Source: Bacillus paramycoides (GTDB lineage Bacteria; Bacillota; Bacilli; Bacillales; Bacillaceae_G). Taken from it: a DNA stretch of 64,000 bases. The notes beneath the pieces are model-generated. The model had not been told where the DNA came from. It searched no databases and saw nothing but the letters and a program-made list of their open reading frames with translations. Position 1 is the first letter of the stretch; every line of letters begins with the position of its first letter. A program made the translations under genes and the position numbers. This document shows positions 36,013-45,313 of this stretch, one piece after another. Where the stretch lies: positions 16,978 to 80,977 of the forward strand of contig NZ_MAOI01000048.1 in the NCBI RefSeq assembly GCF_001884235.1. Direction: 5' to 3'.

Positions 36013-37062
36013 TTATTTCATCATCTGCTTAATCAATTCTCGATTTCTCTTCTTAAATACTTCATTATGCGAAGAAACCATTCCGTACTCACTTGCATCT
36101 GGTTGAATAAATTGTTTCGCTTTATTCACAGCATTTCCAGCATCTTGGAATGCTCCTGCTATTAAATGTAATTTCCCTTCATGCTTTAGAATATCTCCAG
36201 CAGCATATAATCCATCTACCGAGGACTCACTATTTGCATTCCCTGCAATAAAATAATTATCCACAATTGCAACATCTAGCTCACTATTTTCTAATAATGT
36301 AATGTCACGTTCATATCCATGATTAATAATAACTTCATCAACAGATACATGAGAAACCTCTCCAGTTTCATGATTCGTTAATTCTACATACTCAATCGCC
36401 TCATGACTATCGCTAGCAATTAATTTTGTAATTGCTGTATTAAAGAAACATTCTGCTGAACTGTTCATAAGTTGTTTTACTTGTGCTTCATGGCCAGATA
36501 ATGATTCTTTTCTATATGTTAAATAAACCTTTTTTGCGATTGGTTCTAATTCATTCGCCCAATCAATTGCAGAGTTCCCCCCACCTGAAATAATTACCGT
36601 TTTATCTTTGAAACGCTTTAAAGATTTAACTGTATAATTTAAATTTGAGACTTCAAATCTCTCAGCACCTTCAATTGATAACTTTTGTGGATTCAATATA
36701 CCACTTCCAGTTGCGACGATCACTGTTTTTGAAAAATGTTCTTCTCCAGTACTTGTTTTTAACGTAAAAATGCCATCCTGATTACGAATAATCGATTCTA
36801 TTTTTGTATTTAATATAACTTCTGGTTGGAATGTTAATCCTTGTTGTATAAGTTGCTCAATTAATTTCTCACCAGTAACTGGTAACAATCCGCCAATATC
36901 CCAAATCATTTTTTCTGGATAAACATGTATTTTACCACCTAACTGTGGTTGAAATTCTATTATTTTCGTTTTCATCTCTCTTAGTCCACTATAAAAAGCT
37001 GAATAAAGCCCCGCAGGTCCACCGCCTATCACGGTTACATCAAACAATTCTTCTTGATTCAT
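36013..37062 (-). CDS. Ferredoxin--NADP(+) reductase (YumC type)
   Basis: A 349-residue thioredoxin-reductase-like flavoprotein without the redox CXXC pair, as in Bacillus FNR. FAD binding is in VIGGGPAGLYSAFYSG, NADPH binding in VIISGGGNSAIDWANE, and the C-terminal FAD site in GLYAAGDI. Two tail residues region KRNRELIKQMMK ends the protein. GGAG lies 9 nt before the ATG. It is divergent from a hydroxamate siderophore binding-protein gene, with two Fur-like boxes between, so it may supply electrons for iron release from siderophores. The redox role of the family is known; the siderophore link is inferred. Confidence 0.92.
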   Translation of the reverse strand: MNQEELFDVTVIGGGPAGLYSAFYSGLREMKTKIIEFQPQLGGKIHVYPEKMIWDIGGLLPVTGEKLIEQLIQQGLTFQPEVILNTKIESIIRNQDGIFTLKTSTGEEHFSKTVIVATGSGILNPQKLSIEGAERFEVSNLNYTVKSLKRFKDKTVIISGGGNSAIDWANELEPIAKKVYLTYRKESLSGHEAQVKQLMNSSAECFFNTAITKLIASDSHEAIEYVELTNHETGEVSHVSVDEVIINHGYERDITLLENSELDVAIVDNYFIAGNANSESSVDGLYAAGDILKHEGKLHLIAGAFQDAGNAVNKAKQFIQPDASEYGMVSSHNEVFKKRNRELIKQMMK

Positions 37063-37090
37063 TCATGCTCACTCCTCAGCTACTAATCAT

Positions 37091-37105
37091 TGATTATCAT
37101 TCTCA
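37091..37105. promoter_or_regulatory. Fur-box-like site before FNR gene
   Basis: TGATTATCATTCTCA matches the 7-1-7 Fur motif with two mismatches. It lies ~30 bp upstream of the FNR start. Confidence 0.6.
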
Positions 37106-37196
37106 ATAAAATATAACTTGTTTTTATGAATTTTACAATCCAAATTACTATTGACAATACATCTATATACAATTATATTATTTAAAGAATCGATAG

Positions 37197-37211
37197 TGAT
37201 AATCATTATCA
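37197..37211. promoter_or_regulatory. Consensus Fur box
   Basis: TGATAATCATTATCA is a perfect 7-1-7 Fur repeat, located between the divergent FNR and siderophore binding-protein genes. The rest of 37063-37394 holds no gene. Confidence 0.9.
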
Positions 37212-37394
37212 TTTTGTTAATTATTAGCAAGTTGTAGATTGCATCTTCTTTCATTAATTATGATGAACACTCTATAGTGAAATCTCAAATTCAAGATTGT
37301 TAATAAGAATTTTGTATTACCACCAGCTTTTCAAAAAATCAAAGTTAAACAAATTATTATGTATTACATATCAGCTATCAAAAGGAGCAAGACG

Positions 37395-38312
37395 ATGAAA
37401 AAATTATTCATTTCACTAACAGTTCTGTTCGTCCTTGTTATGAGTGCTTGTAGCAACGGTTCAACAGACAAGAAAAACGACGCACAAGGTAAGAAGTCAG
37501 AGACAATTACATACCAATCTGAAAATGGTAAAGTGGAAGTTCCAGCAAATCCACAACGTGTCGTTGTCCTATCATCATTCGCTGGTAACGTAATGTCATT
37601 AGGTGTAAATCTTGTTGGGGTAGATTCATGGTCTAAACAAAATCCTCGCTTTGATAGCAAACTTAAAAACGTCGCTGAAGTATCAGATGAGAATGTTGAA
37701 AAGATCGCGGAATTAAATCCAGACTTAATCATTGGTTTATCAAATATTAAAAATGTCGATAAGTTAAAGAAAATCGCTCCTACTGTAACATTTACATATG
37801 GAAAAGTTGATTACTTAACACAACATTTAGAAATCGGTAAGTTATTAAACAAAGAAAAAGAAGCAAAAACTTGGGTTGATGATTTCAAGAAACGCGCACA
37901 AACGGCTGGAAAAGAAATTAAAACGAAGATCGGTGAAGATGCAACAGTTTCTGTTGTTGAAAACTTCAACAAACAGCTTTATGTATATGGCGATAACTGG
38001 GGCCGTGGAACAGAAATTCTTTACCAAGAAATGAAATTAAAAATGCCTGAAAAAGTAAAAGAAAAGGCATCAAAAGAAGGTTACTACGCATTATCTACTG
38101 AGGTATTACCTGAGTTTGCTGGTGATTACTTAATCGTAAGTAAAAACAAAGATACTGATAACTCATTCCAAGAGACAGAATCATACAAAAACATTCCAGC
38201 AGTAAAAAATAATCGTGTATTTGAAGCAAACATGATGGAATTCTACTTTAATGATCCACTTACATTAGACTTCCAATTAGATTTCTTCAAGAAAAGCTTT
38301 CTTGGTCAATAA
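37395..38312 (+). CDS. Hydroxamate-type siderophore-binding lipoprotein
   Basis: A 305-residue iron-siderophore binding protein. The signal ends in VLVMSACSNG (lipobox). PAHPKR-type PANPQRVVVLSS, NVDKLKKIAPTV and AVKNNRVFEANMMEFYFNDPLTLDFQLD resemble the FhuD/YxeB group that binds ferrioxamine and ferrichrome. GGAGCAAGACG precedes the ATG at 37395; the frame runs 36 bp further upstream without a start signal. Two permease genes follow after a terminator-like hairpin, and a consensus Fur box lies upstream. No ATPase gene is present, so an FhuC-like ATPase encoded elsewhere must be shared. Confidence 0.9.
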   Translation: MKKLFISLTVLFVLVMSACSNGSTDKKNDAQGKKSETITYQSENGKVEVPANPQRVVVLSSFAGNVMSLGVNLVGVDSWSKQNPRFDSKLKNVAEVSDENVEKIAELNPDLIIGLSNIKNVDKLKKIAPTVTFTYGKVDYLTQHLEIGKLLNKEKEAKTWVDDFKKRAQTAGKEIKTKIGEDATVSVVENFNKQLYVYGDNWGRGTEILYQEMKLKMPEKVKEKASKEGYYALSTEVLPEFAGDYLIVSKNKDTDNSFQETESYKNIPAVKNNRVFEANMMEFYFNDPLTLDFQLDFFKKSFLGQ

Positions 38313-38321
38313 TACAACAAT

Positions 38322-38352
38322 GAGGAATTCTTAAATTAAGAATTCCTCTTCC
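38322..38352 (+). terminator. Hairpin between binding-protein and permease genes
   Basis: GAGGAATTCTT and AAGAATTCCTC form an 11-bp stem with a short loop, followed by TTCCTTTATT. It probably lowers transcription into the permease genes. Confidence 0.7.
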
Positions 38353-38384
38353 TTTATTCTATGAAAAGAAAAGATGTGAAATTG

Positions 38385-39401
38385 ATGACAAAAGAGCAAG
38401 ACAATCTACGTTCCACCGCTTTTACATACAAATTAATTTTGAGCGTTATTGCATTCTTTCTTATTTTTATGGCAGCAATGGTATTCGGTGCTGCAGATAC
38501 TTCTATAAAAGATGTATGGTTAGCACTCACCTCCTCTGCTAAAGGCGACAAGTTATCTATTCTTCGTGAAATACGTTTACCACGTGAAGTTGCTGCTATT
38601 TTTGTAGGAGCTGGACTTGCTGTTTCTGGTGCAATTATGCAAGGCTTAACGCGAAATCCTCTTGCTGATCCTGGATTACTTGGCCTAACTGGCGGTGCAA
38701 ATGCTGCGCTTGCACTCACACTCGCTTTCAATCCTTCCATTAGCTATCTTTACTTAACGCTAGCTTGCTTTATCGGTGCTGCAATTGGCGCTATTATGGT
38801 ATTTGGAATTGGCATGGTGAAAAAGGGCGGACTTTCTCCCCTTCGAATTGTATTAGCTGGTGCTGCTGTTTCAGCATTCCTAATCGCCATTTCAGAAGGT
38901 ATTGGCATTTACTTTAAAATTTCACAAGATGTATCACTTTGGACGGCTGGGGGCGTAATTGGAACGACTTGGAGCCAATTAAAAATTATTATTCCGGTTA
39001 TTTCGATAAGTATCTTTATCGCTATTTTACTTGCAAAGAAATTGACAGTCCTTAGTTTCAGTGAAGAAGTTGCCATTGGACTCGGTCAAAAAATTATCGT
39101 CATTAAAACGATTTTATTTATCATTATTATCTTGCTTGCTGGTGCTTCTGTAGCGCTTGTCGGGAATATGGCATTTATCGGCTTAATGATACCTCATATG
39201 GTTCGTCCAATCGTTGGGCCAGACTACCGTTTTGTCATACCGATGTCAGCAATCGCTGGTGCTTCCTTTATGCTACTCGCAGATACAATTGGGCGTACAA
39301 TTAACGCTCCGTACGAAACACCAGTTGCTGCAATTGTCGCTATTGTAGGATTACCAGTCTTCCTATTTATTGTTCGTAAAGGGGGAAGAACGTTCTCATG
39401 A
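38385..39401 (+). CDS. Siderophore ABC transporter permease (FhuB-like)
   Basis: A ~338-residue FecCD permease with the family motif IRLPREVAAIFVGAGLAVSGAIMQG and LADPGLLGLTGGA, and the coupling region LGQKIIVIK. VGNMAFIGLMIPHMVRP is the conserved late loop. The frame opens at 38361 inside the hairpin tail; neither ATG has a strong ribosome binding site, and I prefer 38385 (MTKEQD), after AGATGTG. Its stop overlaps the next permease start by 4 bp. Confidence 0.9.
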   Translation: MTKEQDNLRSTAFTYKLILSVIAFFLIFMAAMVFGAADTSIKDVWLALTSSAKGDKLSILREIRLPREVAAIFVGAGLAVSGAIMQGLTRNPLADPGLLGLTGGANAALALTLAFNPSISYLYLTLACFIGAAIGAIMVFGIGMVKKGGLSPLRIVLAGAAVSAFLIAISEGIGIYFKISQDVSLWTAGGVIGTTWSQLKIIIPVISISIFIAILLAKKLTVLSFSEEVAIGLGQKIIVIKTILFIIIILLAGASVALVGNMAFIGLMIPHMVRPIVGPDYRFVIPMSAIAGASFMLLADTIGRTINAPYETPVAAIVAIVGLPVFLFIVRKGGRTFS

Positions 39402-40408
39402 TGCAACAATCTATTATAAAGAAACAACGTCTTATCATACTTGCATTACTTATACTTACTATCACAACAATTGTGATCGGAATGGGACTCGGCTCTGCCT
39501 CTCTCTCCTATGACAGATTAATCCCAACACTTATGGGACAAGGTACATTTAAAGAGGAATTCGTTTTATATTCTTTAAGACTACCTAGAATCGTCATTAC
39601 ATTATTAGCTGGTATGGCACTCGCTTTATCAGGTGCTATATTACAAGGTATTACTCGAAACGATTTAGCTGAACCCGGTATTCTTGGAATCAACTCTGGT
39701 GCTGGTGTTGCAGTTGCAGTTTTCTTCTTATACTTCCCGATAGATGTAGGTTCATTTCTTTATCTACTACCAGTCGTTGGATTTATCGGTGCTTTTCTGA
39801 CAGCTTGTCTCATTTACGTATTTTCATACAGTAAAACAGAAGGACTTCAGCCAATACGATTAACATTAACAGGTATCGGTTTTGCCTTTGCACTATCTGG
39901 AACAATGATTGTACTAATCTCATCAGCAGATCGTATGAAAGTAGACTTTATTTCAAAATGGATTGCCGGAAACATTTGGGGAGATGACTGGACATTTGTT
40001 TTAGCAATGCTTCCATGGCTAATCGTATTAATTCCATTTGTCTTCTATAAAGCCAACCGATTAAACATCCTTGCATTAAACGAACCAATAGCAATTGGAG
40101 TCGGTATCGAAATTGAAAAAGAACGAAGATACTTATTAATTGCAGCCGTTGCGCTTGCTGCCGCAGCCGTTTCCGTAACAGGAGGAATTAGCTTTATCGG
40201 ACTTATGGCTCCTCACATCGCCAAATCTTTAGTAGGCCCAAGACATCAAATATTCATCCCTATCGCCGTTTTAATCGGCGGATGGTTATTGCTACTAGCG
40301 GACACAATTGGACGAAATATTGTCGAACCTAGCGGTATTCCAGCAGGTATTGTCGTTGCTTTAATTGGTGCACCTTACTTTATGTATTTGTTGTTGAAGA
40401 AAGCGTAA
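39398..40408 (+). CDS. Siderophore ABC transporter permease (FhuG-like)
   Basis: A 336-residue FecCD permease with LRLPRIVITLLAGMALALSGAILQG, LAEPGILGINSGAG and SFIGLMAPHIAKSLVGP. It is translationally coupled to the previous gene (ATGA overlap) and pairs with it to form the membrane channel. The operon ends here with a strong terminator and without an ATPase. Confidence 0.93.
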   Translation: MMQQSIIKKQRLIILALLILTITTIVIGMGLGSASLSYDRLIPTLMGQGTFKEEFVLYSLRLPRIVITLLAGMALALSGAILQGITRNDLAEPGILGINSGAGVAVAVFFLYFPIDVGSFLYLLPVVGFIGAFLTACLIYVFSYSKTEGLQPIRLTLTGIGFAFALSGTMIVLISSADRMKVDFISKWIAGNIWGDDWTFVLAMLPWLIVLIPFVFYKANRLNILALNEPIAIGVGIEIEKERRYLLIAAVALAAAAVSVTGGISFIGLMAPHIAKSLVGPRHQIFIPIAVLIGGWLLLLADTIGRNIVEPSGIPAGIVVALIGAPYFMYLLLKKA

Positions 40409-40443
40409 AAAACCCCCTCAAGATTTTTTCTTTGAGGGGTTTT
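40408..40443 (+). terminator. Terminator after hydroxamate permease operon
   Basis: AAAACCCCCTCAA and TTTGAGGGGTTTT form a strong stem with a T-rich loop. The gap from here to ahpC (to 41015) contains only the ahp promoter region. Confidence 0.85.
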
Positions 40444-40887
40444 CATTTCATTCTACTGCTGCCCATCCCCTTCAAACTTCTTCGCCAAATTTTCCATCTC
40501 GTCTTCTGGCAATAACTTCGGTTCCCCGACACTTTTCGTTTGATAATAAATTTGAGCTCAAAACTCGATTTCTTCTGCAACAGTAAATGCCATGATGACA
40601 AAAATTGTTCAAAAAGATTCCGATACATTTTGTTTTATTTATTGCAAAATTCTTTGTACAATAAAATAAGAAGTTACTTTTCAAATACAAAATCTACTAA
40701 GAACTCTTTCCACGAATAAATTTAATTATCATCTTTATATTTCAATCTTAAATTAAAACACCCTTTCACCTATGACTATATTCACTCATTTAAAACTAAA
40801 TTTTCTACTCTATCACTGCTAAACTACTTCATAATCTTAATTGAGAATAAATATTAATTAAAATTACAATAAAGTGCTACATTCTCC

Positions 40888-40942
40888 TTGACAAAATAAC
40901 CACTTCTATATGATAATTAATATTGAATTAGAATTATTATAG
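40888..40942 (+). promoter_or_regulatory. ahpCF promoter with PerR-like box
   Basis: TTGACA (40888-40893), an 18-nt spacer and GATAAT (40912-40917) form a likely sigma-A promoter. Just downstream, TTAGAATTATTATAG (40928-40942) matches the PerR box TTATAATNATTATAA with two mismatches, a position suited to repression. PerR control of ahpC is known in B. subtilis. Confidence 0.7.
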
Positions 40943-41015
40943 TTAATTAAAAAATATATTTTATGAGCAAACTAATTTCCGATGCTCAAAACCAACATTT
41001 AGGAGGAATTTTAAT

Positions 41016-41579
41016 ATGTTATTAATCGGCACAGAAGTAAAACCGTTTAAAGCTAATGCTTACCATAATGGAGAATTTATCCAAGTTACTGATGAAAGTT
41101 TAAAAGGAAAATGGAGCGTAGTTTGTTTCTACCCTGCAGACTTCACATTCGTTTGTCCAACTGAACTTGAAGACTTACAAAACCAATATGCAACACTTAA
41201 AGAACTAGGCGTTGAAGTATACTCTGTATCTACAGACACTCATTTCACACATAAAGCATGGCATGATAGCTCAGAAACTATCGGCAAAATCGAATACATT
41301 ATGATTGGTGACCCAACTCGCACAATCACTAGCAACTTCAACGTTTTAATGGAAGAAGAAGGTCTTGCTGCTCGTGGTACATTCATCATCGATCCAGACG
41401 GCGTTATCCAATCTATGGAAATCAACGCTGACGGTATCGGCCGTGACGCAAGCATTCTTGTTAACAAAATTAAAGCAGCTCAATACGTACGTAACAACCC
41501 AGGTGAAGTTTGCCCAGCTAAATGGCAAGAGGGTTCTGCAACACTTAAACCAAGCCTTGACCTTGTAGGCAAAATCTAA
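41016..41579 (+). CDS. ahpC: Alkyl hydroperoxide reductase subunit C (peroxiredoxin)
   Basis: A 187-residue typical 2-Cys peroxiredoxin that reduces H2O2, organic peroxides and peroxynitrite. The peroxidatic Cys47 is in [13 protein letters not shown] and the resolving Cys166 in [16 protein letters not shown] precedes the ATG. ahpF starts 14 bp after the stop, so the two form an operon. A PerR-like box overlaps the promoter region. Confidence 0.99.
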   Translation: MLLIGTEVKPFKANAYHNGEFIQVTDESLKGKWSVVCFYPADFTFVCPTELEDLQNQYATLKELGVEVYSVSTDTHFTHKAWHDSSETIGKIEYIMIGDPTRTITSNFNVLMEEEGLAARGTFIIDPDGVIQSMEINADGIGRDASILVNKIKAAQYVRNNPGEVCPAKWQEGSATLKPSLDLVGKI

Positions 41580-41593
41580 GGAGTTCGATCAAA

Positions 41594-43120
41594 ATGATAC
41601 TAGATGCAGATATAAAAACACAACTATCCCAATACCTTCAGTTAATGGAGAACGATATTTTACTTAAAGTTAGCGCAGGAGACGATAACGTATCTAAAGA
41701 TATGTTATCTCTAGTAGATGAATTAGCTACTATGTCATCTAAGATTACAGTAGAAAAAGTTGAACTAGAGAGAACACCAAGCTTTAGCGTAAATCGCCCT
41801 GGTGAAGACACTGGTGTGGTATTCGCTGGTATTCCATTAGGACACGAATTTACTTCATTAGTGTTAGCTTTACTACAAGTGAGTGGACGCGCTCCAAAAG
41901 TTGAACAAAAATTAATTGATCAAATAAAAAACATTCAAGGCGAATATCATTTTGAATCTTATATCAGCCTAAGTTGTCACAACTGTCCTGATGTTGTACA
42001 AGCTCTTAACGTAATGAGCGTTCTAAACTCTGGTATTACACATACTATGATTGACGGCGCTGCATTCAAAGAGGAAGTCGAAAGTAAAGACATTATGGCA
42101 GTACCAACTGTTTATCTAAATAGTGAATCTTTCGGAAGTGGTCGTATGACACTTGAAGAAATTCTAGCTAAAATGGGTAACGGTCCAGATGCATCAGAGC
42201 TTTCTGATAAAGATCCGTACGATGTTCTTGTTGTTGGTGGCGGCCCAGCTGGTGCAAGTGCAGCAATTTATGCAGCACGTAAAGGCATCCGCACTGGTAT
42301 CGTTGCTGAGCGCTTCGGTGGTCAAGTAATGGATACTATGGGTATTGAGAACTTCATCAGCGTAAAACGCACTGAAGGTCCTAAGCTAGTAGCAAGCCTT
42401 GAAGAGCACGTAAAAGAATACGACATCGATGTAATGAATCTACAACGTGCGAAACGTTTAGAGAAAAAAGAACTTATTGAAGTGGAACTTGAAAACGGCG
42501 CTATTCTGAAAAGTAAGAGCGTAATCGTTTCAACAGGTGCTCGCTGGCGTAACGTTGGCGTACCAGGTGAAGCTGAGTTCAAAAACAAAGGTGTAGCATA
42601 CTGCCCACACTGTGACGGTCCATTATTCATCGGAAAAGATGTAGCGGTTATTGGTGGAGGTAACTCTGGTATTGAAGCAGCTATCGACTTAGCAGGTATT
42701 GTTAAGCATGTAACTGTTCTTGAATTCATGCCAGAATTAAAAGCTGATGCTGTATTACAAGAGCGTCTTAACAGCCTACCTAACGTAACTGTTCTGAAAA
42801 ACGTTCAAACGAAAGAAATTACTGGTACTGACAAAGTAAACGGTATTTCTTACATCGATCGTGAAACTGAAGAAGTTCACCATGTTGAATTACAAGGTGT
42901 ATTCGTTCAAATCGGTCTTGTGCCAAACACAGACTGGTTAGGTGACACTGTTGAACGCGCTCGCGGTGAAATCGTAACAGATAAGCACGGTGCTACAAAT
43001 GTACCAGGAGTGTTTGCTGCAGGTGACTGTACAAATAATCCATACAAACAAATTATCATCTCTATGGGTTCAGGAGCGAATGCAGCTTTAGGTGCATTTG
43101 ATTACTTAATCCGTAACTAA
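41594..43120 (+). CDS. ahpF: Alkyl hydroperoxide reductase subunit F
   Basis: A 508-residue NADH-dependent disulfide reductase that recycles AhpC. The N-terminal double thioredoxin-like domain carries a CHNC redox pair ([10 protein letters not shown]); the thioredoxin-reductase-like part has FAD binding at [16 protein letters not shown], the second redox pair CPHC ([10 protein letters not shown]) and NADH binding at [24 protein letters not shown] precedes the ATG. Length is standard for AhpF. Confidence 0.99.
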   Translation: MILDADIKTQLSQYLQLMENDILLKVSAGDDNVSKDMLSLVDELATMSSKITVEKVELERTPSFSVNRPGEDTGVVFAGIPLGHEFTSLVLALLQVSGRAPKVEQKLIDQIKNIQGEYHFESYISLSCHNCPDVVQALNVMSVLNSGITHTMIDGAAFKEEVESKDIMAVPTVYLNSESFGSGRMTLEEILAKMGNGPDASELSDKDPYDVLVVGGGPAGASAAIYAARKGIRTGIVAERFGGQVMDTMGIENFISVKRTEGPKLVASLEEHVKEYDIDVMNLQRAKRLEKKELIEVELENGAILKSKSVIVSTGARWRNVGVPGEAEFKNKGVAYCPHCDGPLFIGKDVAVIGGGNSGIEAAIDLAGIVKHVTVLEFMPELKADAVLQERLNSLPNVTVLKNVQTKEITGTDKVNGISYIDRETEEVHHVELQGVFVQIGLVPNTDWLGDTVERARGEIVTDKHGATNVPGVFAAGDCTNNPYKQIIISMGSGANAALGAFDYLIRN

Positions 43121-43140
43121 TTATAGAGACGTGATTTTTA

Positions 43141-43171
43141 AAAAGCAGGTGCCTTGGCACCTGCTTTTTTT
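43141..43171. terminator. Terminator after ahpF
   Basis: AAAAGCAGGTGCC and GGCACCTGCTTTT form a stem with a short loop and a run of T; it also serves the convergent methyltransferase gene. Confidence 0.9.
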
Positions 43172-43778
43172 ATAATCCTAATGTATAAACTAAAAATCTC
43201 TCATTCCCATTCTTCTCATAAGCACCCTGCAACCTTACTTCCCTCTTCAGCTCAAACGCAGTCTGGTTCTCTAAGAAGAAAATATAATCTTCAGAAGGAT
43301 AATATAAAATAATATCCACTTCTCTCTCCGTTTCTTCTACCGAAAGCAAAATGTTATTCACTACGTTCATAAACACTTGTACTGAAAACGGATTAAAGAA
43401 GTAAAATCGGTTATCACGCGGATCAATCTCATATTCTTGTGCTAAACAACATTCAAATTGGATTTTATCTTTACTGTTTCTTACCTTCTTTGCATAACGC
43501 TCAAGGTTCTCCATCGCTTCTTTATAAAATTCTTCATTCATTTCAATTCCTACAGCTGAAGCACCGCACTTATGATGCATGTAAAAATTCAATCTTCCTT
43601 TTCCACATCCAAAGTCTACAATTCGATCGCAACTTTTAATCTCGTATTGATTCAACAGTTCCTCTAATCCACTATATGGTGTCGGTTCATAACGGTGGTA
43701 ATGTAAAGATTTATTAAAACCTTTTTGCTCTCCGACAGTTTTTATATGTAGTACAGCATCGTAATATTGTTCGTTCAT
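43170..43778 (-). CDS. Class I SAM-dependent methyltransferase, unknown substrate
   Basis: A 202-residue protein with the SAM-binding motif I RIVDFGCGKGRLNFY, the acidic residue of motif II in AVGIEMNEEF, and FNPFSVQVF in place of the usual motif IV. The N-terminus (MNEQYYDAVLHIKTVGEQKG) is short and helical. TAGGAGAAGACGA precedes the ATG. It stands alone between ahpF and the deacylase gene. The substrate cannot be inferred. Confidence 0.83.
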   Translation of the reverse strand: MNEQYYDAVLHIKTVGEQKGFNKSLHYHRYEPTPYSGLEELLNQYEIKSCDRIVDFGCGKGRLNFYMHHKCGASAVGIEMNEEFYKEAMENLERYAKKVRNSKDKIQFECCLAQEYEIDPRDNRFYFFNPFSVQVFMNVVNNILLSVEETEREVDIILYYPSEDYIFFLENQTAFELKREVRLQGAYEKNGNERFLVYTLGL

Positions 43779-43865
43779 TCGTCTTCTCCTATTAAAAAAT
43801 GGTACTTATTATTATACACCATGTACTAAATGCTCATTTTTCATCAAATTATTTGGTGCGTGAAA

Positions 43866-43929
43866 ATATATCGAATATAACTTCAAATATATCGACGTTT
43901 CAACAAAGAATATCGACTTACCGACAAAT
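43866..43929. repeat. Cluster of ATATCGA motifs, left copy of 19-nt direct repeat
   Basis: AATATATCGA occurs at about 43866 and again near 43887, and TATCGACTTACCGACAAAT spans 43911-43929. The last is repeated with one mismatch at 47258-47276 in the same orientation, so the pair brackets the deacylase-racemase-acyltransferase group. Confidence 0.55.
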
Positions 43930-43935
43930 TACTAC

Positions 43936-43966
43936 AAAAAAACAGGAGCTCTCTAGCCCCTGTTTT
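43936..43966 (-). terminator. Terminator overlapping deacylase stop codon
   Basis: On the minus strand AACAGGGGCT and AGCTCCTGTT form a stem followed by seven T; the stop codon lies in the loop region. Confidence 0.8.
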
Positions 43967-45068
43967 CTAATACTTTCAATACAGTTTGCTTCAATATTTC
44001 TACCCCATCCATTATACAAGAATGATCAAACTTCATATACGGATGGTGTAATCCCGGTTGTAGATTTGCCCCTAGTCCTAGCATAACTGCTTTTAAATGC
44101 GGTCTTTTCACTGTATAGTAATGAAAGTCATCGCTTCCTGTCGTATACAGCGGTCCCGTACATCCCTCTTCCCCATACACTTCAAGAATACCTTTACGCA
44201 TAAAACGCTCCGCTTCTTCTGATACTTCTGCTCCTGGCGCAAGATCAATCCACTCATAAGAAATTTTGGATCCCATTGATTCAGTAGACGTAATTACGTG
44301 CTCGATCTTCTGTTTCAACTCATCTAGTAATATATTATTTTCTGCCCTTACATCTAAGCTAAAATGACCGTTTCCCGGAATGATATTTAAATTATCACCA
44401 CCAGCTTGGCATCTCGTCATCTTAACAGAATGCGATGTTTGCGGTGGTAACCATATATTTTTCAATCCAATATTAATCATTGAAATAACGTCAATTGCGT
44501 TTATACCTTGATGTGGTCTCGCTCCATGTGCATCCTCTCCATGAATCGTACCTTCTAAAAAACCAGCTGCTCCGTGACGAATAGATGGTGCCGCTTGTTT
44601 CAAAGGCAATTCCTCAATCGGTCTTAAATGAACACCAAATAGGAAATCAGCATCATCCACAGCACCTTTCTCTACCATCTTTAAAGCACCATTTCCTTTT
44701 TCTTCAGCCGGCTGAAAAATAAATCTAACCGTACCACTATCCCATCTCATATTTTTCAATTGTAAAATAAGACCCATCACAATCGTCATATGAGCATCGT
44801 GACCACACGAATGGTTCGCTTTGAACTCTCCGTCCACCTCTTGCCAGAGTGCATCCATATCAGCACGAACCGCGATAATTGGATGACCGCCTCCGATTTC
44901 AGCGATTATGCCTGGACAATCGTCAAATGTTTTATATGAAATTCCTTCTTCTTTTAAAAAGTTAGTAATATAAGCTGTCGTTTCATATTCCTTCCAACTC
45001 ACTTCAGGGTTTTCATGTAAATGCTGAAAAATTTCCGTTAAACGCTCTTGTAGTTCTAATGTTTTCAA
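43953..45068 (-). CDS. M20 family amidohydrolase (N-acyl amino acid deacylase)
   Basis: A 371-residue zinc-dependent M20D hydrolase. Motifs include AVRADMDALW, NHSCGHDAHM (metal His/Asp), FQPAEEKGNGA (catalytic Glu) and GSDDFHYYT. Relatives remove acyl groups from N-acyl amino acids. A TTG start at 45068 follows AAGGAG with 8-nt spacing. It is divergent from an enolase-superfamily racemase and a GNAT acyltransferase, with 245 bp between, and is the expected deacylase of an N-acyl amino acid racemisation route. That grouping is inference from context. Confidence 0.88.
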   Translation of the reverse strand: MKTLELQERLTEIFQHLHENPEVSWKEYETTAYITNFLKEEGISYKTFDDCPGIIAEIGGGHPIIAVRADMDALWQEVDGEFKANHSCGHDAHMTIVMGLILQLKNMRWDSGTVRFIFQPAEEKGNGALKMVEKGAVDDADFLFGVHLRPIEELPLKQAAPSIRHGAAGFLEGTIHGEDAHGARPHQGINAIDVISMINIGLKNIWLPPQTSHSVKMTRCQAGGDNLNIIPGNGHFSLDVRAENNILLDELKQKIEHVITSTESMGSKISYEWIDLAPGAEVSEEAERFMRKGILEVYGEEGCTGPLYTTGSDDFHYYTVKRPHLKAVMLGLGANLQPGLHHPYMKFDHSCIMDGVEILKQTVLKVLENRG

Positions 45069-45313
45069 CTTCCATTCTCCTTCCTAAATTCGAAGCAGTT
45101 TAATCATTCATAAAAAATCCCATTTTGAAGAATATATTGAACATTCACTCAAATGTCAAGAGATTGTCCCTACATTTCTTTTGAAATATAATAAGGTAAT
45201 TAAGATTGTAATTCAGAAAATTCTTTTTATGGATTATTCATCATTAGCTTCAGCCTCTTATTAATATATGTAACTTCAAATCTACGGATAATAAAAAGGA
45301 CGGGAACTATACC

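Noticed and set aside
40443-40690. Two overlapping minus-strand ORFs of 61 and 72 codons in the gap before ahpC
   Set aside because: They lack a ribosome binding site and family features, overlap each other in different frames, and lie in AT-rich non-coding sequence next to the ahp promoter.
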